Part shown: piece after piece, positions 33,541 to 44,598 of the stretch
Layout: each line of letters starts with the position of its first letter
Position numbering within the stretch: the stretch's first letter is position 1
Origin: Alisma plantago-aquatica
Lineage: Eukaryota; Streptophyta; Magnoliopsida; Alismatales; Alismataceae
Reading direction: 5' to 3'
NCBI GenBank assembly: GCA_963693085.1
Contig: OY856413.1
Location: forward strand, 472,380,879-472,444,878
Length of the DNA stretch: 64,000 nt
Position numbers and translations under genes: made by a program
Notes under the pieces: generated by a model
What the model saw: only the letters and a program-made list of their open reading frames with translations
Told to the model about the DNA's origin: nothing
The model's database searches: none

Positions 33541-35203
33541 ATGGCTTCTAATAGGAGAAAGAGAGTCGCCCCCTCTGGAGCACCATTCTCCTCCTCTAAC
33601 TCACAACTTATACCCTTTGACGATACCTTCTCTGTCTCTAATGATTCTCTAAATAGATACAAGGAGCTCCTTCCTAGGAAGCCCTTTCCTTTCCATTCCT
33701 TGTTTGAGCCACACCCGCATAGACAAAAGGTTATAGATCAAGTTGCCAAGTTGTTGTACGACCACCACCTCTCTGTCTTGAGTGTTGAATGTGTGTTATA
33801 TCACAATTCCATCACAATCACAAAATTTGTTCATGAATTTGATGCAAAATTGCAATGGAACTATGAAACTCTTGTACCCCCACCTAATACTGAACTCATT
33901 CTTACTTCCATGATTGCCGACAAGAAATTCCAAGTCTCCGAGGATACCTTAAATATATTTTTCTCTGGTAATGTGGTGACTGACACATGGAGGAAGGATT
34001 ACCTTGAGTATTTTGACCTTCTAGACCCTGAGGCCTTCTACGAGCAATATGATATCACTCTCCCTAACATATATAAATTCTTGAAGAAGCCTCAATTTCT
34101 CTATAAGAAGAAGTCTACCCTTCCCTCCTATGCCTTAGACCTGAATAATCATTTTCTCACCCTGGTAGTCAACTATAATATTCATCCAAAGAAAAAGCAA
34201 ACTGAAATTGCAAAAAATACCGTGATGATTATGTTTTTCCTTCTGAAGAATATCAGAGTCAAGTGGGCTAGATATGTTTTCCATCACATGACCTGCTTTG
34301 ACCTAGTAAGAACACCTGAGGAACCCACCCACCCTACCTAGCCCTGATTTCTGTCTATTTCAATCTGCCACTGGCAAGTCTCTTTTTCATGACCTTCATT
34401 ACAAACTTGCTCGAAAAGGAGTTTGCATCAGTGGGACCACAATTCAGAAGAGTGTGCCTACCCCTTCTTCTACCACACTTGGATCCTCCATCTCCACCCG
34501 GGCACCTCCACCACCTCAGCCATCCTGACCTGCCCGCACCTCTTCTCATGTATCAAATAAAACCCTCATGGGTTACATGATGCATCAGCAGGTGTGCAAC
34601 CTTTAAGTTTAGGAGCACGTGCATTATGATCTCTATGCTATCATGTATACCATGAACCTTTATTGTGCCCATCCTTACCCTGCCTACGAGCCCTACCTAG
34701 GAGGTGATTGTGCATCTTATGCATACAATCACTTTTACCCAACCCATCCTCCTGTTGCTTCTGCTGCTACACCCTCTGTTGTTGGTAGATCTACCCCTGG
34801 AGTGCTACCTCTCTCTGCTGGTTCTATATCTACCTTTCTTGCAAGACTTGTCACCTCTGATCTTACTTTTCCTCAAGCCCAAGAGTTGCATGACCTTACT
34901 ATGTCTTGGGATGAGCAGAATGCCATGTGGCCAGATTGTGGTTTTCGTCCTTATGTCGATGAGGAGATGCCAGACCAGGATGAAGAGGAAGCTACTGTTG
35001 ATGAGGAGGAATCTGAGGATGATGGCGAGGATGGTTTAGATGGTTCAGATGATAGATTTGCTGGTGCATCTGGTGATGAAGGTGACACTACTATCTCTGA
35101 TGTGCCTTCAGATGGAGATGATGACTACGAGTCTGACGCTTCCGATGTTGATATTGATGCAAATGATGATAATGCCCTGGACATAGAGAGCCTAAAAATT
35201 TAG
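33541..35203 (+). pseudogene. Third ORF of the Sirevirus, broken, acidic C-terminus
   Basis: ATG at 33541 opens MASNRRKRVAPSG, a 267-codon frame to 34341 with no similarity that I recognise to Gag or Pol. A shifted frame at 34619-35203 continues with a Tyr/Pro-rich start and a very acidic tail (runs such as DEEEATVDEEESEDDGEDG). Stops in 34341-34619 separate them. Position after pol is that of the env-like ORF of Sireviruses; I see no signal peptide or clear membrane segment, so envelope function is not supported. Confidence 0.65.
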
Positions 35204-35875
35204 ATTTTTTAGTTTTTAGTCTGTAGATGTTGATGATATATATATTTCTAGACTATTTTGTACAAAAAAACATCTAGGCACATTATCTGAGATGTACTAT
35301 TTCTATCATCATGTTATTTTCATTGTTTTGGTTTGTAGTTGTTTTTGAGGGCATGCTTTCAGTGTTGTAATATTAATCATATGTACACTTACTCTTTGGT
35401 TGACTATATCTGATGAGTTGGTGCTATGTTACCCATATTTTGATTATGACATAGTGTGCTTGTCTCTTTCTCGTATCTATCTGCTGTTTGCTTTGAGATT
35501 GCATGTTTTATCTTGTAGATGTATGTTTTGATTGTGCTTGGAGAAGACCTATTTTGATGCTCTTCAACCCCCTTTCCTTTTTGATAATGCAAAAAGGGGG
35601 AGAGAAAAGTTAAATGTTTTGAAGCTCAACTATATTGTTTTATTGCCTATGTATCCTTTTCTTTATGCTTTATCATGTGACTTGCTAAAGGACCATATAG
35701 TATATATATGTTATATTTCTTTGTGTAGAAAGAATAACTATACAGGTAAGAGTGAACATAGATTGAAGGGGATCAATTCACATTGTTAAAATTATGAATC
35801 CCCTTACATTTCATAAGTCTAAGGTACAACTTTACATATCCTTTTCAATATGTTGAGGAATGGTTTGTCATTGTC
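35204..35875 (+). other. Sirevirus 3' internal non-coding region
   Basis: T-rich sequence between the third ORF and the polypurine tract. An extra purine run (AAAAAGGGGGAGAG at about 35590) could be one of the multiple polypurine tracts reported for Sireviruses. Confidence 0.6.
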
Positions 35876-35890
35876 AAAAAGGGGGGGGGG
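35876..35890 (+). other. Sirevirus polypurine tract
   Basis: Five A followed by ten G directly before TGTTGACTTGAG of the 3' LTR. Confidence 0.88.
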
Positions 35891-36816
35891 TGTTGACTTG
35901 AGAGTTATACATTGTCCATATTTTGATAACGAGTTAACCATTCCAGTCATATGTATCTAATATGTTTGTTTAAGATTGATTTCAAGCTTTAGGTACACGA
36001 AATTGATCAAACTACACAAGCCCTAGCTTGTCCAAGTTCAAGTCAAAAGAAGTGCAAGTGTGCAATTTGGGAAATCACTCCAAATCACCTTAGAATAATT
36101 TATTGATCACTTGTATTGATGATATGACTTGTAACTACGATGAGAAAAAATAGGGACACTTAATTCCAAGGTTTGGTCAGTCTAAAACCATTTTGAAAAA
36201 TTTGTCATAGCAACTCTGTTGGTCGAGTTCGAATCTCGACCGATTGGTGATGGATTTTTAGAAATGGATCAATCGATCGAGTTGTACACTCACAGTAATC
36301 AACCGATCGACTCACTGACCAAAACTGATTTTGACTCATCGGTCAAGTTTTCCAGGACAAACTCGACTGATAGTTTTAAAATTATCTTTGTCGGTTAGTG
36401 GATCGGTTGAGTTATCGTTATTGAAACTCGACCAAATGTACTATAAAAAAATGCAAAAAAAAGTGATTCCAATCATTAGAGAGTTGTTAGAAATGAAAAT
36501 AGATATGTTGCAAGTTGTAAAATGGCTATTTTTCATTCTTAAGTGATCCCACACTCAAAAGGACACCCCCAATCTATAAATAGGACCCCTTGGAGTTCAT
36601 TTCAAGTTTTCTCATTCATGCTATCCGTGGTTCTTGCTATAGTTGAGTGTGATACAACCCTTTGAGCCTCTTTCTCTCTCTCATTTACAAAGCATTTCAT
36701 GATTATGAGTGAGTTAGGCATGTTGTAAGAGAGCGACCTCCATGTTATCTTGTAAAGCTCTCATTCCTTCATCTTCCCAATTCCCTTTCTCAAAGAGCAA
36801 AGGTTGAAGTGAGCTT
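35891..36816 (+). mobile_element. Sirevirus 3' LTR, first 926 bp
   Basis: Collinear with the 5' LTR to GGTTGAAGTGAGCTT, where homology stops abruptly. Contains the hairpins (36217-36437) and a TATA box (TATAAATAGGACC near 36575). Confidence 0.92.
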
Positions 36817-36975
36817 ATTTGAGCAAATTGCAAGATAACCCTTATAATTGGGTAAATTGAAATTTAACCCAAATAAGCACATAAATCACAAACATCGTCC
36901 AAACAGCTCAAACTGGAAACTTAAGCTTTCCACAAGCTCTAAAAGTGTATCAAGGAATTATAGCAAGGTTCTAAG
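36817..36975. other. Junction segment between the two LTR pieces
   Basis: About 160 bp with no match seen elsewhere in the window. If the following LTR piece is an inverted half of the same LTR, this would be inverted flanking DNA. Confidence 0.4.
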
Positions 36976-37484
36976 CACTAGATAGGGGTGGATAGAGATT
37001 CAAAATTTCTTACAAGAATAGTTAGACCTTCAAATTATATCAATTTAAACCAAATTCTTAAGAACAATTTGAAATCCTATATAAGCAAGAATAGAAAGGG
37101 TGAGAGATATTGAAACATACAGTTAGACAAGGTGGTTAGAGTGGTTCCAATCTCCAAACTAGGAGATTGTTAATCCTCTACCTAGAGAGGTCAACCTCTA
37201 GGACTTTGCAACTCATGTATACTTATATTCCATCATAAGAGATACAAGGAGACCACCATACATCCAAGAACTTACCTACTCAAGACAAGAGTCTTTCACC
37301 TACATAAGGACTTACCCACTTGATCAAGATGTATTCATCCTTCAACAAGGACTTAACCACACTTGCATCAAATATTTGGCCTTAAAGGAATTACCCAATC
37401 TTCTTCAATATTTTCCTTGCCCTTCTCCTTCACTTAGAGAAGATCTTCACCTCTTCTTCAACCTTGAAGAAGAACAACAACTTC
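36976..37484 (-). mobile_element. Second half of a Sirevirus LTR in inverted orientation
   Basis: Reverse complement of about 28275-28795: it runs from gagattcaaaatttcttac (complement of the LTR end region) through the caaactaggagattg and acttacccactt blocks to ccttgaagaagaacaa. The breakpoint in the LTR lies within about 15 bp of where the forward 3' LTR stops, so the forward and inverted pieces are nearly complementary parts of one LTR. Confidence 0.85.
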
Positions 37485-39264
37485 ATTAGGGTTTCTAGGG
37501 TTTTGATGTGTCTCGACCATGTGTGCATGGTTGAGTGTAGCGACCCTTGTCTCGACCTTGAGGGGGTGCCTTGTGAGTATCTCGATCGATACACCTTGTC
37601 TAGGTGTTTTTGTCTTAACCATGGTGTTCTTGGTGAGTCTTGGGTCAGGATAGTTGTTTTCTTGTGAAGTGTCTCGACCTAGTATGTTGGTGACCTTTTT
37701 CTCTCGACTAGGTGGTGCTTTGATGCTATTGTTTTTACCTCCTTGAGCTGTTATGATCGAAACTAAGTGTTGTGAACCTAAGTGGTCGAGACATAACATT
37801 GTTTGTATCACCATCTCATGCATGCATGCATATAGTGGTTGCATGTTGGTTTCTTTTGATAGACAAGTGTCCCTTTGGTGCCTTTAGGTGTTGACACATC
37901 ATCTCCACCCTACTTACCTCCTCCATCATGTATATAACCCTCTATTCTTCAATCGTGCATCGCTTGCGACCCTCCTACTTCCCCCTCTTTCCTGTGGCCG
38001 ACCTTGGAGCTAAGGAGTGGTGATCTAGTTGCTTTGGTGGTCGATCAACCTACCCTTGGTGCCTATGGTGACTTTTGGATCATCTTCAACCTTGATAGGT
38101 GTTTGCCTTTATTTGGTGATCTTTTCCTTGGATCTTCTATCCCATCCATGGTGGTCATTTGGGAGAGAAACTCCTCATCACAAGGGTCATAGACCATGTT
38201 TTGACTAGGTGGTACCCTAGTGAGAGGAAGTTCTCTTCTATTTATTTATTCTTCTTTTGAGCTATCCTTGACCTTGGTATCTTATTCTTCTTGAGGCGAT
38301 CTTGTAGCCGAAAGTGGAGCCTTTGGTGGAGCTTCATCACCCTTGGTGATTGTGTTCTTGGAGCTTGTGATCCTTGGAGTTAATCTTCCTTAAATCGGGT
38401 TATATAACACTCTACCCTCTCTATTATAGCACTTTTCTTTGCATGCATGTTGTTGTTTCTCTCTCTAAAACGTTCCCTTAATATGCTAGTATATGATATC
38501 ATGATCTAGAGCTTGAATGATGGAGGTTACGATGCTTGATTTGATAGTAGATGATATCATGATCTATAGCTTGAATGATGGTGGTTACCATGCTTGGTTT
38601 ACTTAGAATCCAAAACCCTAGTGTAAGGTACCTGATTTTTGAGATGGTTATGTATTGATGATTTTCTTCCTATCTTTTAGCCTTGGTTTTTACCACATGC
38701 ATGATGATCTTGTACCTTTATGTATCATGAATCTTAGGTTCTATTTTGGATGTGTTAAACATGGTTTATCTCTCTTGCATGAGGTTATTTCATGGTGGTT
38801 TCATGACACATGTGTTAGGGTTTTGGTCACCATTTTTGTGTGAAGTTTCTCTCCTTGAAGATGGTTGTTTTCCTTGTTGTTATCTTCTATTTTGGCTGTG
38901 AATAATTCTATTTTGATCTTGTTTAATCCCTATTTAGATGGTGGTCCTTTGCCTTGGTGTTAGAATGACCTTAGTGGTCAATACACCATGTTTTCTTCTT
39001 GGATCGAGACACTTTGATGTATCGTGTTTGGTTGAGATGTTGCTAATATTTTGGGTCAAGACAAGTGTTATAGTTTTGATTGAGACATATGCTTTGATGT
39101 GGTTGTGACTCTTGCTTTTGTTTTGGTCAAGACATGCCTTTGTTTTTAGGTCGAGACAAGTTTTGGTTTGAGGTCGAGACATGTGCTTTCAGGGTGGTCA
39201 AAACCCTAATCTATGTGTGGTGGTCGGTGCATGGTTTTGTGTGGTGGTCGAGACACCTAGTTGG
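37485..39264 (+). mobile_element. Possible chromovirus-type (Tekay/Del) LTR, left part
   Basis: Non-coding, rich in GTCTCGACC and its complement GGTCGAGAC (37505-37800, 39000-39260), with two 58-bp tandem copies (gatatcatgatct-agcttgaatgatgg) at 38486-38601. It is interrupted at 39264 by the Athila element and continues at 49070, where the same motif resumes. The start cannot be placed. Confidence 0.35.
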
Positions 39265-40816
39265 TGACATGTGTTTACTGTGCATTTTATACAAGTGGAC
39301 GTATGGAAGTAATACAAGCCTTTCGAGGCCCGAGTCGAACATAGGGAAACGTTCTCCAGAATACTACTATTAACTATGATCTAATCAGCTAGGCCGATAA
39401 ACATTGAATTGGCTTGATTTATGTAAAAACTAGATAAGAAATGAAATAAGCTTAAAGTTTGAGTTACTCAAATTAAAGGGAACTCCTCAGGACAATGGTT
39501 TTACCACGAATAACATTGCAATTTAACACCACACACTAATATCTATTACCCCTATCCCTGGATAAAGAGCCTGTAGCTAGAACTACCCACTCCCGCAGTG
39601 TAGTTCACTGCCTATTCTAATTCCAATCCCATTTTCATAGTAATTGGTTGATTAGTTCGGAGCTTTACGATTAATCTCTGGATTTCTCCTCCCATTTATT
39701 CTCCACCTTTCCCAAGGGATGCAATAAGTGAGTAAATATATGCTTTTCCAACCCTTAACCTCTCTCTCGAAATGATTAAAGGTCTGATAATATATCTATG
39801 GTGATCAAGCATAAATAGAACACAACAATTTCATAGATTTATATCTAGAAAATAGGGATAAAGATGATATTAATGCATGAACATTTGTTACAATGCATAT
39901 TCAGGCTACTCCCAGATCTTAAGGAATCAATGGGTTTAGCCCCACATGTTTTTCATTGACGAATATATAGTAGAGAAATAGAAAAATGTGGGAAACATTA
40001 GAAAAACTAAAGTAACCCCTAGAGAATGGCAGATCTAGATGATCCCCTTGGATGTATGTGCAATCTACTATCTTCTGACTATAGAATCACCCACTAGAGG
40101 TGCCCGGATCGTCCCGAATGAAGCCTTCAGTTCCTTTTTCTCCTCTCCTCTCTCTATGATGTTGTGCAATTAGAAAACGACTGCCCCTTAGGTCTGGCTG
40201 AACTCCCCTCAATTCGTACAGATCACTTAAGGTATGAAATAACACTAACCATTGGATTAGATTGCTATCTTTGGATTTCTTGATCGGGAAGGGTCGATAG
40301 TACCAAATTTTTCCGAGTTGTTAGGGTAGCCGTGATTTCTCACAATGTCATACTATCAACTTTACTCGATAGCACCGAGTCTTTTGGTCGCTCAGACATT
40401 GCCTCCATGATTCCATCTTGGTAGTACCGATTCAGTGGACTCGATAGTACCGAGGTTCCATGATTCATTTCTTGCGTCTTACTAATGTAGTTTCAATACT
40501 ACTGACTTGGATGTCGATAGTATCGAGTCTGGGCAAGTTTCCTAGTCCAGTACTGACGTGAAGTCGGTACCACTGATTTTTGATGTCGGTAGTACTGAGT
40601 CTATGAGGCTCAGTTGTACTTGAAATTGCACAAGAACATACATAAGTACTCAAGATGAATATTAACCCATGTTAAAAAATTACAATATCATAATTTGATG
40701 CAAGATAGAATAGGCCATTGATAGCATTTTATGCATAATTAATCAAATAAATGACAAATAAATACATAAAATCAAGGAAAATATGCCTATTAAAATGACT
40801 AAAAACTCATGCATCA
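39265..40816 (-). mobile_element. Athila 1 3' LTR, 1,552 bp
   Basis: Minus-strand ends TGATGCATGAG...ACATGTCA. The half 40187-40816 is matched by the remaining 5' LTR. Contains palindromes of the TCGGTAGTACCGA type at about 40291-40609. Confidence 0.85.
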
Positions 40817-40832
40817 AACTCCCCTAAGCTTA
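40817..40832 (-). other. Athila 1 polypurine tract
   Basis: On the minus strand TAAGCTTAGGGGAGTT directly precedes TGATGCATGAG of the LTR. Confidence 0.85.
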
Positions 40833-42280
40833 AATGTTGCTCGTCCTTGAGCAACACTCTCTTAGATCTATTTGATATAAGTCAGCAAAAGCATATAACC
40901 CATGAACTCTTTTCTTAATCATGTCCACCAAACAATCCCTAAACCGGCCTTGAATGACCACTGAACTGATAACTGCTATAAAGAAACCAAAAATTTCTAT
41001 AAAAGCTATCCACATTTTGTTCAATAAACATTATCAAGAAAGTAGTTAATGTCATAATTATTCAGGCATTCACTTGGTGCATTATGTGATTCCCTAATAT
41101 AAATTTCTCTCTCCTAACGATATGAAATGGGTGGCAATTGAAGAATCACAAGTACATCCAACTTATTTATGCAAAAAGAATGATGACCCTACATGAGTGA
41201 AAAGAATGTTGTGCATGAATCCTAATGATTAATGTCTTTTTTCTTTCTTTCTTGTCTATCTAATGATGCACGAGTCAAGCAATCTCATCAATAAATGAGA
41301 CTGACAGAAGAAACAAAAGAATGCGTCATGTGGATTAATTCATCTCTTCAAGAAGACTTAAGGACATACTTTCTCCCTGTAGCATTTTTGACATTGTTCT
41401 CTATATTTTTTTCTCTAGCCCACAAATTTTTCTTTTTCTTTAGAATGATTGAGTTTATGCTTGGGCTTCTTTTCTAAGATGTGGAGATATGTTCCTACAT
41501 TTCAATCTTCATAAATGGAGACTAAAATCCACATGAAAAAAATATGATTGAATGCTACAAAATGTATGAAATCTACATGAAGTTGTTATGAAACTAAGAT
41601 GATATGCACTAGAATTGTTTGTGCATACAAATGCAACCTTTTATATTTCCTTTTCAAATGTAGCAAAATAAGCTAACTATCATGTCCCTATTATGCCATG
41701 CAATGCAATCAAAGGAAATGAATTGAAGTACTCTCTCATCTTGAGGTGGTGAGTAAAAAATAGATGAAAGAAATGGATGGAATTACATAATTAAGAGACA
41801 ATGCCTTTCATAATATGATGATATGTCCCTCTTTAATGACATGTGAACAGGGTAATATTTAAGGTTTCTTTCTTAGATTTCCATTTAAGATCTCATTAAA
41901 GGTTTGAACAGCTTAGGCTCAACAACATCTCCATTCACATTCCATGTTGATTTAGATGTTCATTCATATCCTATATCCTAAAGCTCACTTAACCAAGCAC
42001 TTCCTCAATTGGTGTTGCATAAAGATTTTGCAATTAAGATATAAAGAAGTAACCATTTCCTTGCAAAGACATCTATTCGATATATGAAACTATGCATTTA
42101 TTGCTCCACAATTACACTAGATAAGTCTGGATCCTAAAGTTGCATAAACTAAAAATAAAACAACTAAGATAAAATGCAATAAAAAGCTAAGATAGATGGT
42201 TTTTGCAGCACCCCCCTAATCTTGAATAAGACTATGTCCACATAGTCAATACTCACACTTAAGAAGTGGAACAACGATAC
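40833..42280 (-). other. Athila 1 3' internal non-coding region
   Basis: AT-rich sequence between the third ORF and the polypurine tract. Short frames here have no motif. Confidence 0.6.
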
Positions 42281-43863
42281 TGTTGCTCAAAATGGAGGAG
42301 GTGGTTGTGGCATGTTTGGGTCATGGGGAGGATACATCCCCTGAAAAGATAGATCTGACGGTGGCATTGGCGGTGGTTGCGGGTACCCTACAAAGTACTC
42401 CTGGTTCTAGTAATGGTCGAAGAATGGCTGCTGGTATTGCTCCATCCACTACAGGCACATTTGGACATTCTATTGGCTGACCAAAAGAAGACGTTCATTC
42501 TCATATATCACCTACTGATTTTAGTACATCCATCCTTGTATCTCCTGAACACCAGCCAATGTCACCTAGTATTGCTTCTATCCTGTCTGGATCTCCTGTA
42601 GCATCCCATACATACTCACCATGTTATACGGGTCATGCTCCTCTTGAGTAGGGGGTGGGGCAGATGAAGTTGAGGCAATATAAGTACATGCCCTTTTGCG
42701 CGGGACCACTCTCCGAGTAATGGGGATGGCGACTTCCACCTCCTCAACGTTGTCGGAGTTACCATCGTCACCTTGCTACTTGTTGTCATCATGGGCTATT
42801 GCCATGGGCTCATCTTCTGCCTCTCCCTCATCCAGTGGCCACCGAAGATGTGTTACTCCTCATAGATTGAATATGGGGCCAGGGAGGCTGTGCTCCCTGA
42901 ACTGTCCTCTACGTGTGCATCTTGCATACATTGTGTTATGGTGAAGGCTGAGGAGGCTCACCTTGTGAAAGTGATGGAGATCCAGTTTATTTTTAGATTC
43001 CATCGACACGAGGGTGGATAAGTCGAGGTGGAGATGCAGTGCAATTGGGGTAATCAAGGCCCCAAACACAATTGGCACCTTCCTCTGCACATTGCGTCAG
43101 ATCGAGATCATATGGAGGAGAAGGAAGGACCCAAAGTTAAAGGTTTCTCCCTCCAATAGCCTGTAGAGGAAGTAGAGGTCTGTCTTTTAGACCTTCCCTT
43201 GGGCTTCGATAGAACAAGCAAAATGGTGTTGGTGCAGAGGCGGTAAAGAATTCAAGTAAAGGGATGCTTGATGCCAATGATGGAATTGACGTGCCAACTA
43301 ATGCAGAAGCCTTCTGGAACCTCATTCAGCTACTCCCATGCAAGGTTGTAGTTGAAATATGAAGGAGCAGAGTGTTTTAGGATGTGGGCCCAGTTGTAGA
43401 TGTTGTTGAATGCCCGTAGGGTGATGGAGTAGTAGTTGTTAAAGAGACAGAAACCGATCTTGCCTTCCCGCCATTCACCTCCTAATTGTTTCTTGGGGGC
43501 AATAAGGACCTCCAACGATTCCTAGAACTTGATAATGAGTTCCAGGTAGGTCTGCCAGTCACTAAAGAAAGGGCTACCCCCCTCCATTAACTGGCATTGG
43601 CATATCCACCGCATGTTGTTGGTGAATCCTGCTCACTCAATCAGTGTAGAATCTCCACATTGCATTGGCACTATCTTCCTCGTCTGAAGCTCTTTGTAAA
43701 CCATTCTGACATTTAGAGATGGATGTTGAATGTGTGTTGGCTGAGGGACCAACTCTCTGTGCTCCACCAAAGAAGAAAGACCTCTCCTTGGTGCCATGGT
43801 GATGATGCAACCAAAAAGATGGAGAAAGAGAGGCTCAGTGAAGATCATCGATGCCCGATGCAA
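42281..43863 (-). pseudogene. Athila 1 third ORF (position of the env-like gene), degenerate
   Basis: The minus strand opens MAPRRGLSSLVEH at about 43800 and can be followed through frames ending at 43633, 43330, 43137, 42860 and below, with stops between. Pieces are continuous in position (for example GQFREHSLPGPIFN, then an acidic DEGEAEDEPMA segment, then a Pro/Gln-rich end with MPQPPPPF). This is the usual site of the Athila env-like ORF; no membrane segment is evident, and the function is unknown. Confidence 0.6.
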
Positions 43864-43949
43864 CTGTTCTCTGAATTACAGGAGGAATGGAGGAAGTTGT
43901 GTGAAGAAAATGGATTCACCACCCATCCTTATATAGACGAGACGGGCAG

Positions 43950-44478
43950 AGTCGGTACTAATGACTTTTTAGTCGGTAGTATCGAGTTGGAAACACAGAT
44001 CCATGGCTCAGATGTATCAATGATTGGCGTTTGATGATGTCTCAAGCATGTATTGCTCAGAGTCAGTAGTATTGAGCCTCAGTCGATAGTACCGAATTGA
44101 GTCACAAATCGATACTACCAATCATTTAATGAAGATCACATCCACTGTTGAATCGAGTGTCTATAGATTGCTGATGTAATCGGTCGATACTACCGACTTT
44201 GCTATCAGTAGTACCGAGTTGGAAAATTTCTCAGTATTTTTGAATTTTCATCTCGGTATCTCAAACCTGGGAGCACCAAAAAGTCGATAGTACCAACATG
44301 GATGTTGATACTACCAAGTGCTGATTAGTTAGGCACTCAAAAATCTTCAATGATTCAGTGGTATCGACTGGTCAAGTTAGTAGTACCGAGTCTATTTTTC
44401 TTTTGTGGATGACTCCCTGATGTGAATTTGGTACTACGGACTATGTGACTCGGTAGTACCAATTTTGTATGACATGCA
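43950..44478 (-). repeat. Array of TCGGTAGTACCGA-type palindromes upstream of the Athila 1 third ORF
   Basis: About ten to twelve degenerate copies of the palindrome (for example TCGGTAGTATCGAG near 43974, TCGATAGTACCGA near 44083, ATCAGTAGTACCGAG near 44204, TCGGTAGTACCAA near 44450) at irregular spacing of 20-60 bp. They fill the spacer between integrase and the third ORF. Confidence 0.88.
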
Positions 44479-44573
44479 CACTCCAACAAACGAGTCAAGG
44501 TACCCTTTTTTCATGAAATAAAAATGAACAACAACTACAAAGATAAAATGAACATAAACAAAGAGAAATGAAG

Positions 44574-44598
44574 GTTGGGTTGCCTCCCAACAAGCGTC
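44574..44598 (-). other. Conserved TTGGGAGGCAACCCAA hairpin after integrase
   Basis: The plus strand reads GGTTGGGTTGCCTCCCAACA, a near-perfect palindrome. The second Athila element has GTCGGGAGGCAACCCGAT at the same relative place. Confidence 0.8.

Larger units (their letters stand above)
27343..36816 (+). mobile_element. Degenerate Sirevirus (Copia, Maximus/SIRE-type) element
   Basis: 5' LTR of 1,461 bp, tRNA-Met PBS, long gag with coiled-coil C-terminus and CCHC knuckle, PR-INT-RT-RH, a third ORF after pol, a polypurine tract and a 3' LTR whose first 926 bp are present. The order and the third ORF are those of Sireviruses. The first 137 bp of the two LTRs differ at about 10 positions by eye, so the copy is old, and every gene carries stops or frameshifts. 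Confidence 0.92.

Noticed and set aside
37485..37690. Plus-strand frame 37464-37667 as a coding gene
   Set aside because: It overlaps the junction of the inverted LTR piece and the GTCTCGACC repeat area; composition follows the repeats.
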